Assembly (NCBI RefSeq): GCF_001653795.1
Contig: NZ_CP011514.1
Coordinates: forward strand, 4,296,279-4,360,278
Reading direction: 5' to 3'
DNA length: 64,000 bases
Origin: Mitsuaria sp. 7
GTDB taxonomy: Bacteria; Pseudomonadota; Gammaproteobacteria; Burkholderiales; Burkholderiaceae_C
In this document: positions 54,898-64,000 of the stretch, piece by piece
Layout: each line of letters starts with the position of its first letter
How positions within the stretch are numbered: the stretch's first letter is position 1
Program-made: the position numbers and the translations under genes
The notes under the pieces: generated by a model
The model's database searches: none
What the model was told of the DNA's origin: nothing
Seen by the model: the letters and a program-made list of their open reading frames with translations, nothing else

Positions 54898-55805
54898 ATG
54901 CTCATCGACCTGCCGCTCGAACCTGAGAGCGGAACGCTCGCAGAACAGTTTCTCCGCAGCACTTCCGTGCAAGGCCGCGCCTCCATCGATTACCAGCTCT
55001 ACGTCCCCCCGGACGCCAGCGACGAACCGCGTCCGCTGCTGCTGATGCTGCACGGTTGCGGACAGGACCCCGACGACTTTGCCGTCGGCACCCGCATGAA
55101 CGAGATGGCGCGTCGCGACGGCTGGCTGGTGCTCTACCCGGCGCAGTCGACGCAGGCCAATCCGCAGGGTTGCTGGAACTGGTTCAAGACCAACCACCAG
55201 GAACGCGGGCGCGGCGAGCCCGCGCTGATCGCCGCGCTGACGCGCGAGGTCATGGCCAGCCACAACGTCGACGCGAACCGCGTGTACGTCGCGGGTCTCT
55301 CGGCCGGCGGCGCGATGGCGGCCATCCTCGGGCGCGCCTATCCGGAGCTCTTCGCCGCGGTGGGCGTGCACTCGGGACTGCCGCACGGCGCCGTCGAGGA
55401 CGCGAACGGTGCGATGGCGATGATGCGCGGCGGCCAGGACACGCGTCCGCCCGCCGAGGCCGCGCCCTCCGGCAAACCTCACCCCACGCCGACCATCGTC
55501 TTCCACGGCACCCGCGACATGACCGTGCACCCGCTCAACGGCGAGCACGTCTACGCGGACGCGACCCTCGGCGTCGAAGGCGCCCATCGCATCGAGAACG
55601 GCCGTGAGGGCACGCGGGCCTACACCCGCAAGCGGCATGTCACGCCGCAGGGTCGCGTGCAAGCCGAGCTCTGGCTGATCGAGGGCGGCGGACACGGCTG
55701 GTCCGGCGGCGACCGCAACGGCTCCTGCACCGACTGGCTGGGCCCCGATGCCAGCGAGCAGATGCTCTGTTTCTTCATGGCACACCCGCTGGGCGACAAT
55801 CGTGC

Positions 55806-55809
<4 letters not shown>
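54898..55809 (+). CDS. PHB-depolymerase-family esterase
   Basis: 303 residues from ATG 54898; a GTG at 54856 with GGGG upstream would add 14 residues. Type-1 catalytic fold: YQLYVPPDASDEPRPLLLML, HGCGQDPDDFAVGTRMNEMA, NPQGCWNWFKTNHQERGRGE, nucleophile Ser in VYVAGLSAGGAMAAILG, VFHGTRDMTVHPLNGEHVYA (acid) and GGGHGWSGGD (His). No signal peptide, so the substrate may be intracellular polyhydroxyalkanoate or another short ester. Its stop overlaps the dbpA start (ATGA). Confidence 0.87.
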
Positions 55810-57250
<1,441 letters not shown>

Positions 57251-57254
<4 letters not shown>

Positions 57255-58495
57255 GCGCGCCTGACAGCTTCGCCGCGCTGGGCCTGTCGTCGCGCCTCGT
57301 GCGCGCCGCCGATGAACTCGGCTTCGAGATCCCCACGCCGATCCAGGCGGCCGCGATGCCGCCCATCATCGCGGGTCGCGACCTGCTGGGTTCCGCGGCG
57401 ACGGGCTCCGGCAAGACGGCGGCCTTCGTCTTCCCGATGCTGCATGGCATCGATGCCCGCGTGCGGCCCGCGCTGCGTCGCACGCAGGCGCTGGTGCTGG
57501 TGCCCACGCGCGAGCTCGCCGCGCAGGTCGGCGAGACGGTGATCCAGGTCGGACGTTTCCTCGACGAGCCCTTGAAGGTCTCGGTGCTGTACGGCGGCGT
57601 GTCGATCAATCCGCAGATGATGGCGCTGCGCGGCGGCGCGGACATCGTCGTCGCGACGCCGGGCCGGCTGCTGGACATCGTCGAGAAGAACGCGCTGAAG
57701 CTCTCCGACGTCGAGTGCCTGGTGCTGGACGAGGCCGATCGCCTGCTCGACGCCGGCTTCGCCGACGAACTGGCGCGGGTGCTGGCGCTGCTGCCGAAGC
57801 GTCGGCAGAACCTGCTGTTCTCCGCCACCTTCCCGGCGGCGGTGCAGGCCCTCGCGGACCAGTTGCTGAACGACCCGGTGCGGATCGAGATCACCGGCGA
57901 GCCCGCCACGGAAGGCCAGATCGAGGAACACGCGGTCGAGGTCGACGTCGCGAAGCGGACGCCGCTGCTGCGCCACATGATCGAACAGGGCCAGTGGACG
58001 CGCGTGCTGGTCTTCGTCGCGACGCGCTACGCCTGCGACCACGTCGCGGACAAGCTGCGCCGCGGCGGCCTCGAAGCCGCGGCCTTCCACGGCGATGAGA
58101 GCCAGGGCGCACGCACGCGCACGCTGGCGGACTTCAAGGCGGGACGGATCCAGGTGCTTGTCGCGACCGACCTGGGAGCGCGCGGCATCGACATCGCGCG
58201 GCTGCCGGTGGTGGTGAACTACGACCTGCCGCGCGCCGCGGACGACTACACGCACCGCATCGGCCGCACGGCGCGCGCCGGCGCGAGCGGCCTCGCGGTG
58301 AGCTTCATCAGCGCGGCCACGGAGTCGCACTTCCGCCTGATCGAGAAGCGTCAGGGACGTCGCGTCGAACGCGAAAGGATCGCCGGCTTCGAGCCGACCG
58401 AAGTGGCTTCACCTGAAGCCGCGACCGGCGGCATCAAGGGCAGGCGCCCGAGCAAGAAGGACAAGCTGCGCGCGGCTGCCGCAGCGGGAAAGTGA
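57251..58495 (+). CDS. RhlE-like DEAD-box RNA helicase
   Basis: 414 residues from a GTG at 57251 that overlaps the dbpA TGA (GTGA), so translationally coupled. Motifs: EIPTPIQAAAMPPIIAGRDL, SAATGSGKTAAFVFPML, VPTRELAAQVGETV, TPGRLLDIV, VLDEADRLLDAGFADEL, LLFSATFPAA, VATDLGARGIDIARLP, HRIGRTARA. Basic C-terminal tail (GRRPSKKDKLRAAAAAGK). Without a DbpA-type RNA-binding domain, it is RhlE/SrmB-like; role in ribosome assembly or RNA decay is inferred. Confidence 0.92.
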
Positions 58496-58498
58496 CGC

Positions 58499-58714
58499 TC
58501 AGGCGTAGGTGTTGACGTTGCGCCCGAGGCTGCCCTCGGTGGCCAGGGCGGGCGCCTGCGGCAGGGACGCGAGCAACGCGGCCGCGCCGGATTCCTGCAC
58601 GTCCATGGCCTTGCGCAGCACCAGCATGCTGGCGGCATTGCCGACCGTGCCCGGCGTGCTGTTGGAGGCGCTGCTGACGGCGGCGGCGACGCTGGAGGAG
58701 TTGGCGATGTTCAT
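58499..58714 (-). CDS. YjfB-like putative motility protein
   Basis: 71 residues from ATG 58714. MNIANSSSVAAAVSSAS, then VGNAASMLVLRKAMDVQESG, AAALLASLPQAPALA and the end LGRNVNTYA match the small YjfB family. Helical, no signal. The family is linked to motility by context only. Convergent with the helicase gene (3 bp gap). Confidence 0.72.
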   Translation of the reverse strand: MNIANSSSVAAAVSSASNSTPGTVGNAASMLVLRKAMDVQESGAAALLASLPQAPALATEGSLGRNVNTYA

Positions 58715-59070
58715 GACTTCAATATCGGCGATCCCCGCGCAAGGTTGAGCACGGATCTCGTGAAACCACGGGGCTGATGGGGTGAGGCAAGTCCGCCGCC
58801 TCGCCGATTTGTGACGAGGCCCGTCCAGGGCCCCGCTTCCAGGCGCCTGACCACACGCCTTGTCACCAGGATCCGGGTTTACCCGCTGCGCCAGTTCGTT
58901 CGGATTTCGGAAAGTGGTATCCAAGCGGTGGCATCAAAGCGGGATTTTTCAAATACCAGTGCAGATCCACCGTCGACGCAATCCGTCGGCTGACCCCGGA
59001 GCTCCGGGGTCTCCGGCGGCTTTGGTGCGGGTTCGGGACCCGCTTCGGTCTCAACCTTGGATCCACTGCC
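58715..59070. other. 356-bp leader region of the chitinase gene
   Basis: No gene seen. Contains a perfect 20-bp palindrome at 58992-59011 (GACCCCGGAG/CTCCGGGGTC) and a second hairpin at 59027-59043 (GCGGGT-TCGGG-ACCCGC) 27 nt before the chitinase ATG. A sequence TTGGATCC sits 10-17 nt before the start. Either hairpin may control translation; neither matches a riboswitch I know. Confidence 0.45.
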
Positions 59071-60666
59071 ATGACCGTCTCCGTCCGACGCCCTTCCTCC
59101 GGCACGTCCGCCCCGCTGCGACTGATCGTCGCACTCGGCGCCGCCGCCCTCACCTTCCAGGCGGTCGCGCAGACCGCCGCAGCCTGGAAGCCCGACGTCT
59201 ACTACACGGCCGGCACGGTCGTGAGCTACAACGGCCAGCTCTACCGGGCCACGGTCAACCAGACCGACTACGCCAGCACCGGCTGGAACCCGACCAACGC
59301 CTCGCTGTGGACGCTGGTCGGTCCCGCGAGCGGCCCGGCGCCCTCGCCCGCCCCGTCGCCGGCTCCCACGCCGAGCCCGGCACCGAGTCCCGCACCAGCG
59401 CCCACACCCGCGCCGGCGCCAGCCCCTGCCCCGCAAGGCGCATGGAACGCAGCCACCGCCTACTCGGGCGGTGCGATCGTCAGCTACCAGGGCGTGATCT
59501 ACCGCGCCAACTGGTGGACGCAAGGTGACAACCCCGCCGCGCAAAGCGGCCCCGTCGGTTCCGGCAAGCCGTGGACGGTCTATGGCGGCTCGACGCCACC
59601 CGCCCCGTCGCCGGCGCCCACGCCGTCGCCCGCTCCTTCGCCCGGACCGGCTCCCGCACCGGGCCCCGCGCCCACGCCCGCCCCGTCGCCCGGCCCGGCG
59701 CCGGCGCCCGGCAAGCACCAGTTGATCGGCTACTGGCACAACTTCACCAACCCGGCCGGCCCGACCTTCCCGATCAGCGAGGTCTCCGCCGACTACGACG
59801 TGATCGTCGTCGCCTTCGCGGACGACGCGGGCAACGGCAGCATCGCCTTCAACCTCGACCCGAGCGCCGGCGGCGAGGCCCGCTTCATCGCGGACGTCGC
59901 GGCCGCGCGGTCCAAGGGCAAGAAGGTCGTGCTGTCCTTCGGCGGCCAGAACGGCACCGTGACGCTCAACAACGCGACGCAGGTGACCAACTTCGTCAAC
60001 AGCGTCGAGGCCATCATGAAGCGCTTCGGCTTCGACGGCATCGACATCGATCTGGAGAGCGGCGCCGGCGTCACCTCGGGCGCCCCGGTGCAGACCAACC
60101 TGGTCACCGCCGTGAAGCAGCTCAAGCAGCGCATCGGCAGCGGCTTCTATCTGTCGATGGCGCCGGAGCATCCGTACGTGCAGGGCGGCTTCGTCGCCTA
60201 CAGCGGCATCTGGGGCGCCTACCTGCCGATCATCGACGGCCTGCGCGACGAGCTGAACGTGCTCCACGTCCAGTACTACAACAACGGCGCCGTCTACACG
60301 CCGTACGCGACGCAGGGCCTGGCCGAGGGCAGCGTCGACATGCTGGTCGCCACCAGCCGCATGCTGATCGAGGGCTTCACGACCAACAACAACACCGGGC
60401 CGTTCGTGTTCCGCGGACTGCGTCCGGACCAGGTCGCGTTCGGCTTGCCGTCGGGCCCGTCATCGGCCAACAGCGGCCAGGCGAGCGTCGCGACGATCAC
60501 GGCGGCGCTCAACTGCCTGACGAAGCTGTCGCAATGCGGCGCGATCAAGCCGCCGCAGGCCTATCCGACGTTCCGCGGCGTGATGACGTGGTCGATCAAC
60601 TGGGATCGCCACGATGGGAAGAGCTTCTCGACCGGCGTGAGGTCGTCGCTCAACACGCTGCCTTGA
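59071..60666 (+). CDS. Secreted chitinase (two CBM5/12 modules, GH18)
   Basis: 531 residues. Signal IVALGAAALTFQAVAQTA. Module 1 (about 38-82, AWKPDVYYTAGTVVSYNGQL) and module 2 (about 126-175, AWNAATAYSGGAIVSYQGVI) are CBM5/12 chitin-binding domains joined by Pro/Ala/Ser linkers. GH18 barrel from about 210: GKHQLIGYWHNFTNPAGPTF, KKVVLSFGGQNG, DGIDIDLE with catalytic Glu 329, YLSMAPEHPYVQGGF, FRGVMTWSINWDRHDG. Single-domain-GH18 architecture as in ChiC/ChiD-type enzymes. Acts outside the cell on chitin. Confidence 0.95.
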   Translation: MTVSVRRPSSGTSAPLRLIVALGAAALTFQAVAQTAAAWKPDVYYTAGTVVSYNGQLYRATVNQTDYASTGWNPTNASLWTLVGPASGPAPSPAPSPAPTPSPAPSPAPAPTPAPAPAPAPQGAWNAATAYSGGAIVSYQGVIYRANWWTQGDNPAAQSGPVGSGKPWTVYGGSTPPAPSPAPTPSPAPSPGPAPAPGPAPTPAPSPGPAPAPGKHQLIGYWHNFTNPAGPTFPISEVSADYDVIVVAFADDAGNGSIAFNLDPSAGGEARFIADVAAARSKGKKVVLSFGGQNGTVTLNNATQVTNFVNSVEAIMKRFGFDGIDIDLESGAGVTSGAPVQTNLVTAVKQLKQRIGSGFYLSMAPEHPYVQGGFVAYSGIWGAYLPIIDGLRDELNVLHVQYYNNGAVYTPYATQGLAEGSVDMLVATSRMLIEGFTTNNNTGPFVFRGLRPDQVAFGLPSGPSSANSGQASVATITAALNCLTKLSQCGAIKPPQAYPTFRGVMTWSINWDRHDGKSFSTGVRSSLNTLP

Positions 60667-60778
60667 GCGACGTCGGGCGGGAGGCGTAGCCATTCGGCTG
60701 CAACGGCGGACTCGGCGGACACGACCACGTGCGCCGCCGATTCAAGTGCGGAGAGACGGGGCTGCGCCCCGTCCTCTT

Positions 60779-61495
60779 TCAACGCGCGTGCGGCAGTGGC
60801 AGCACGACGCCCGCCCGCTCCCGCTCCTCCGGCGTCGACGCATAGGGATGTGGCGCGGCACCGAGGTCGGCGAGCGCCCGTCGGATCAAGTCCTCGCTCA
60901 TCGACGGGTCGAAGGGCGCGGTCGGGTCGACACACTCGCGCGGCACCAGCGGCTCGACGCTTTGCCAGTCGTAGGCGAAGTCGTCCTCCGCTTCCGGGCT
61001 CGCCGGGAACCAGCGCTCAAGCCGGTTCAGCACGGCATCGCGCCAGGCGACGTACGGCGCGTCCGGCGGAACCACCAATTGAGCGAGCGTCGAGAGCCAG
61101 GCGGCGTTCTCCGACGGCGAGGCGCCTTCGAAATGCAGCGCGTCGTTGATCAACGCCATCGTCAGGTGCAGAGGGCCTCGCACCGGACCGCTCCACTCGC
61201 GGTCGACGAACTCCACGTAAGGGCAGCAGGCGAAATGGACCGTGCCCAGCCAGGCGGCTTCGAGGTACTGCTTCGGCCGGGGGTCGGGATCGAGCGCCTC
61301 CAGTGTGAAGACGATCCATTCCCCGATCGCCACACCCATCGCGAGCTGCGCCCGCCGCGTCAGCGGCTGCAGACGGGCGGCAAGCGCCGCGTCGCCCGGT
61401 TCGTAGGCCTGCTTGACGTTCCAGTCGTCCCAGGGCCAGGGCAGGCGGGATCCCGTGGCGATCGGGTGGATGTAGTGGGGCCGGAGCAGCGCCAT
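60779..61495 (-). CDS. Hypothetical protein B, paralogue of its neighbour (immunity candidate)
   Basis: 238 residues, no signal or membrane segment. Shares with the gene at 61512 the blocks RAQLAMGVAIGEWIVFTLEA, YLEAAWLGTVHF, REWSGPVRGPLHLTMALIND and VPRECVDPTAPFDPSMSEDL, in the same order. Two acidic-rich, mostly helical proteins that sit directly downstream of a PAAR-linked effector, with 16 bp between them. This placement fits immunity proteins, though no such activity is shown by the sequence. Confidence 0.72.
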   Translation of the reverse strand: MALLRPHYIHPIATGSRLPWPWDDWNVKQAYEPGDAALAARLQPLTRRAQLAMGVAIGEWIVFTLEALDPDPRPKQYLEAAWLGTVHFACCPYVEFVDREWSGPVRGPLHLTMALINDALHFEGASPSENAAWLSTLAQLVVPPDAPYVAWRDAVLNRLERWFPASPEAEDDFAYDWQSVEPLVPRECVDPTAPFDPSMSEDLIRRALADLGAAPHPYASTPEERERAGVVLPLPHAR

Positions 61496-61511
61496 CGCGG
61501 GACCCCGGTCC

Positions 61512-62210
61512 TCAGGAGATCCGGTAAGGCGTGCCGCTGAACCCTTCCGACAGCATGTCCTCGGGACTGCGCAGGTAGGGGTTGTCCGCCGGCGCGAGTC
61601 CGGCGAGCAGGTCGGCGAAGCGCTGCGGCGCGCTGTCCTTCTGGAACTCGACGTCCGGATCGAGGGCCTCGCGCGGGACCGGCTCGCCCAGCTGCCCTTC
61701 CTCCTCCGGATAGAGGGCCGTCAGGCGCTTGACCACCGCCTTCAGCCAGGCGTCGAACGGGCCCTTCTCCGGCAGCACGTGACGCGCCAGGAAGTACAGG
61801 TACACGGCACGCGAGGTCACGGTGGGACCGGACTCGCCCTTGTAGCCGCGCAGGACGTTCGCGAGGATGTCCTTCGACGCGCGCAGCACGCCGTTGACCG
61901 GGCCCTTGCGGTCCTCGTGCTCGGACTGCGTCGGCGTGCGTCCGTAGCGGACATCCAGGTTGGACGCCCAGGCCGCCTCGATCATCCGCAGCGGCGCGTC
62001 GAAGTCGGTCTCCGGCCGCAGTCGCCAGAAGATCCATTCGGCGATGGCCGTCGCCACGGCGAGCCGCGCGCGCACGCTCATCGCATTGAGCTGCCCGGCC
62101 AGCTTGTCGTTCTCGCGCGTGAAGTCCGCGGCGCCGCGCCAGGCGTAGCCGACCGGCTTGTGCTGCACGTCGGCGCGCTGGACATGGGAAGGGATGGAAA
62201 GTGTCGACAT
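61512..62210 (-). CDS. Hypothetical protein A, paralogue of its neighbour (immunity candidate)
   Basis: 232 residues starting 15 bp after the effector stop. Blocks shared with 60779-61495: VRARLAVATAIAEWIFWRLR, RMIEAAWASNLDVRYGR, EDRKGPVNGVLRASKDILAN, VPREALDPDVEF, ADNPYLRSPEDM. No signal peptide. Soluble, helical and acidic. Immunity or adaptor role is inferred from operon position next to a DUF4150/PAAR-like deaminase protein. Confidence 0.75.
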   Translation of the reverse strand: MSTLSIPSHVQRADVQHKPVGYAWRGAADFTRENDKLAGQLNAMSVRARLAVATAIAEWIFWRLRPETDFDAPLRMIEAAWASNLDVRYGRTPTQSEHEDRKGPVNGVLRASKDILANVLRGYKGESGPTVTSRAVYLYFLARHVLPEKGPFDAWLKAVVKRLTALYPEEEGQLGEPVPREALDPDVEFQKDSAPQRFADLLAGLAPADNPYLRSPEDMLSEGFSGTPYRIS

Positions 62211-62225
62211 GGAATTCCCGTCAGT

Positions 62226-63236
62226 TCAATAGCTTCCGCTGAGGTCGTTGTCGCACGGAGGCTGCTCCACCTTCGTGCACAGGACGATGTTCAATCCGCA
62301 GGCCGCCGCCGCGCACAGCACCCGGTGGCAATGGCCGCAAGGCACGTCCTGGACGCCCGCCTGCGAGTTCCAGTTGATCGACAGCGTCAAGGTGCCGCCG
62401 TTGACGCTGCCGGCCTGCAGCAGGCTCTCGACGATCCGCGGTTCGGTATGGCTGGTGTGGGGGTTGCGGATGTTGATGTCGTTGACGTACTCGAACTGGC
62501 GGTCGATCACCGCCTCGTCGCACAGGTTCGTCTCGGCCGCCTGCTTGGCCTTGCGCGGCTGGCCCTTCTGGTTGGTGATCGTGGTGTCGCGATCATAGGG
62601 AAGGCCGGGGCAGTAGCTCGGATCGTTGATGCCGGACAGCTTGCGGCTGCAGGACCAGACCGTGCGGGCATTGCCGGTGGGCGGCTGGTAGTTGCCGTGC
62701 GTGATCGTCGAGGCCTCCGACGAATGGCCGAGCGAGCTGCGCTTGGCGTCGTTCTTGCTCTGAAGGTCCTTGCACTCGTCGGTGGTCGGCGCCATCACCG
62801 AGATCGTGCCGGCCTTCACCGTCATCGATCCGGAGTTCTGCGGATCCGAGGCATGGTTGTGGGTCGTCAGGTCGAGGTGGCGCGTGAGGTTCTGGTTCTC
62901 GGCCTTCACGTCGAAGGACCACGCCGCGTGCTTGGTCGCGCCCTGGATCGTGTGGGTCACCACCCCCATGCCCTGCGCCTTCGTCGCGGCCTCGTCGCCG
63001 GTGCTCTTCTTGAAGGTCGACTTGTTCTTCTGGCCGACCTGCTTGCCGCCGATGTAGACGCCGCGCGTGCCCTCGTCCGTGTCGGCGTCGCTCGAGAAGT
63101 TGGGATACGGGATCGGGATCGGCCCCGCGGGCGGCGGAGGCGGCGTCAGGCAGACGTCCGGCATCGCGGCGTTGGACATGTTGCCGTCGGCCTTGCCGGA
63201 GACTTCCCGCCCGTTGGCGAAGACGTTGCTGCCCAT
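62226..63236 (-). CDS. T6SS DUF4150/PAAR-like protein with C-terminal deaminase-like toxin domain
   Basis: 336 residues, directly abutting the upstream stop. N-terminus is DUF4150: GSNVFANGREVSGKADGNMS, AAMPDVCLTPPPPPAGPIPI, PYPNFSSDADTDEGTRGVYI, GGKQVGQKNKSTFKKSTGDE, which caps the VgrG spike. The C-terminal 75 or so residues look like a nucleotide/nucleic-acid deaminase: HTE (His263-x-Glu265), then a predicted strand TLTLSINWN, then PCGHC (Cys300, Cys303) on a helix, then LNIVLC. The HxE plus PCxxC order and spacing are those of the deaminase superfamily. Target is unknown. Confidence 0.78.
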   Translation of the reverse strand: MGSNVFANGREVSGKADGNMSNAAMPDVCLTPPPPPAGPIPIPYPNFSSDADTDEGTRGVYIGGKQVGQKNKSTFKKSTGDEAATKAQGMGVVTHTIQGATKHAAWSFDVKAENQNLTRHLDLTTHNHASDPQNSGSMTVKAGTISVMAPTTDECKDLQSKNDAKRSSLGHSSEASTITHGNYQPPTGNARTVWSCSRKLSGINDPSYCPGLPYDRDTTITNQKGQPRKAKQAAETNLCDEAVIDRQFEYVNDINIRNPHTSHTEPRIVESLLQAGSVNGGTLTLSINWNSQAGVQDVPCGHCHRVLCAAAACGLNIVLCTKVEQPPCDNDLSGSY

Positions 63237-64000
63237 TCACGCACCTCCTTCGTAGCGCGCCACGTAGGCGCCGCGTTCGCCGCTGTCCGTGCCCGCATGG
63301 CCCAGGCACTGGGGGCCGGGCGCCGCATCGCGGGCGCTGGCCCACCACTGGTGACCCAGCATGCAGGGCACGATCGCCGCGCCCACCTCGCCGATCCATT
63401 CGCCGGGATGCCAGACGTCGAAGAGCTCGCTGTGCCGGCGACGCATCACCCGACCGATGGCCAGCGCGGCTTCCTTGAACTTGTAATGCTCGCCGTTGAG
63501 GTCGGTGGTGCGGTACTGCGTGGCGTAGATGTCCGTCCCCGCACGCGCCAGCGCGCCTTCGATCGCCTTCTGAAGGCCGCGGCCGGTCAGCGGCTCGTCC
63601 GATTCGATGGTCCCGGACTCGCGGTCCGTGGCCCATCCGGTGATGCGCAGGTGCGGCCCGCGCGGCGCCTCGCGCGACAGCAGCACGGCCCCCGCGGCTT
63701 CCCCGGGGATGAAGCCGTTGGCGTTGGAGGGCGTGAGCACGCGACGATGCCCCATGAAGGCCTCGACGACCTCCTGGTGCAGGAAGCTGTCGACGCCCGC
63801 GACGATGCAGCGGCTGGCGAGCCCCCGCTCGAGGATCGCATCGGCCAGGTCGAAGGCGGCGATGCCCGAGACCTGCCCGAGGGGTACCAGGCGCGACTGG
63901 GGATGTCGGGCGAAGGCCAGTTCCTCGTGCACGTGGTCCAGCAACGCATCGTCCAGAGGCGCCAGCGGGCAGCGGCGGGAGGGCTCGGCGCATCCCAGCA
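63237..64000 (-). CDS. Beta-ketoacyl-synthase-like protein of T6SS effector operon (5' partial)
   Basis: Open to the right window edge; at least 254 residues and no start visible. Ketosynthase-like blocks: ILERGLASRCIVAGVDSFLH, EAFMGHRRVLTPSNANGFIP, GEAAGAVLLSREAPRGPHL. The C-terminus has YRTTDLNGEHYKFKEAALAI, RRHSELFDVWHPGEWIGEVG and AAIVPCMLGHQWWASA. Such thiolase-fold proteins without an acyl carrier system are often found before DUF4150 genes in type VI clusters; catalytic role is not established. The nucleophile Cys region lies at or beyond the window edge. Confidence 0.78.
   Translation of the reverse strand, partial: LGCAEPSRRCPLAPLDDALLDHVHEELAFARHPQSRLVPLGQVSGIAAFDLADAILERGLASRCIVAGVDSFLHQEVVEAFMGHRRVLTPSNANGFIPGEAAGAVLLSREAPRGPHLRITGWATDRESGTIESDEPLTGRGLQKAIEGALARAGTDIYATQYRTTDLNGEHYKFKEAALAIGRVMRRRHSELFDVWHPGEWIGEVGAAIVPCMLGHQWWASARDAAPGPQCLGHAGTDSGERGAYVARYEGGA

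Noticed and set aside
59325..59715. Repetitive C-rich DNA suggestive of a tandem or CRISPR-like array
   Set aside because: It encodes the Pro/Ala/Ser linkers of the chitinase in frame; units are short and have no spacers.

Overview
The window is about 69% G+C chromosomal DNA with strong G/C third-position bias. It carries Burkholderiales-type gene families: a Gram-negative porin, a Bug-family binding protein, LigJ of the 4,5-protocatechuate pathway, many LysR regulators and a dispersed 40-bp palindromic repeat. I infer a betaproteobacterium of order Burkholderiales, possibly a Roseateles/Mitsuaria-like genus given the modular chitinase and the type VI secretion cargo. That placement is inference. 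I see no rRNA, canonical tRNA, insertion sequence, integrase or CRISPR array.

Layout. 1-5.1 kb: the end of an unknown gene, an orphan SucA-like 2-oxoglutarate dehydrogenase E1, a facing pair of palindromic repeats, a chemoreceptor and a small conserved protein. 5.2-8.3 kb: a propeller-sensor diguanylate cyclase. 8.4-14.7 kb: a complete RNA-repair locus. It holds rtcR, a divergent control region (paired upstream sites, an IHF-type site and a textbook sigma-54 promoter), rsr (Ro60-like), two Y RNAs that mimic part of a tRNA, rtcB and rtcA. 14.8-28.1 kb: housekeeping and accessory enzymes (aldo/keto reductase, nitronate monooxygenase, SDR, hybrid histidine kinase, VOC protein, outer-membrane protein, chalcone-isomerase-like protein, methyltransferase, DUF899, glutaredoxin) and a TPR-HTH/beta-propeller pair. 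28.2-34.2 kb: CAP-domain lipoprotein, KatG, NYN nuclease, 1-Cys peroxiredoxin. 34.2-43.0 kb: regulator/enzyme pairs (SDR/XRE, LysR/SDR/tautomerase), a YitT protein, and ligJ with a LysR gene and a porin. 43.1-51.8 kb: HI0933-type flavoprotein, a low-G+C cassette flanked by degenerate direct repeats, a DUF885 peptidase, a LysR/SRPBCC pair, a truncated PD-(D/E)xK-type protein, DUF6265 and GFA proteins. 51.8-58.7 kb: PhzF and Bug protein, AraC regulator with a repeat-bearing divergent promoter, PHB-depolymerase-like esterase and two DEAD-box helicases coupled by stop/start overlaps, YjfB-like protein. 59.1-60.7 kb: secreted GH18 chitinase. 60.8-64.0 kb (minus strand): a type VI effector operon with a ketosynthase-like gene running off the edge, a DUF4150/PAAR-like protein with a deaminase-like C-terminus, and two paralogous downstream genes that are immunity candidates.

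The two most interesting systems are the RNA-repair locus with its permuted tRNA-mimicking Y RNAs and the predicted PAAR-deaminase effector operon at the right edge. Functional statements rest on motif and family recognition by eye; no database search was run.
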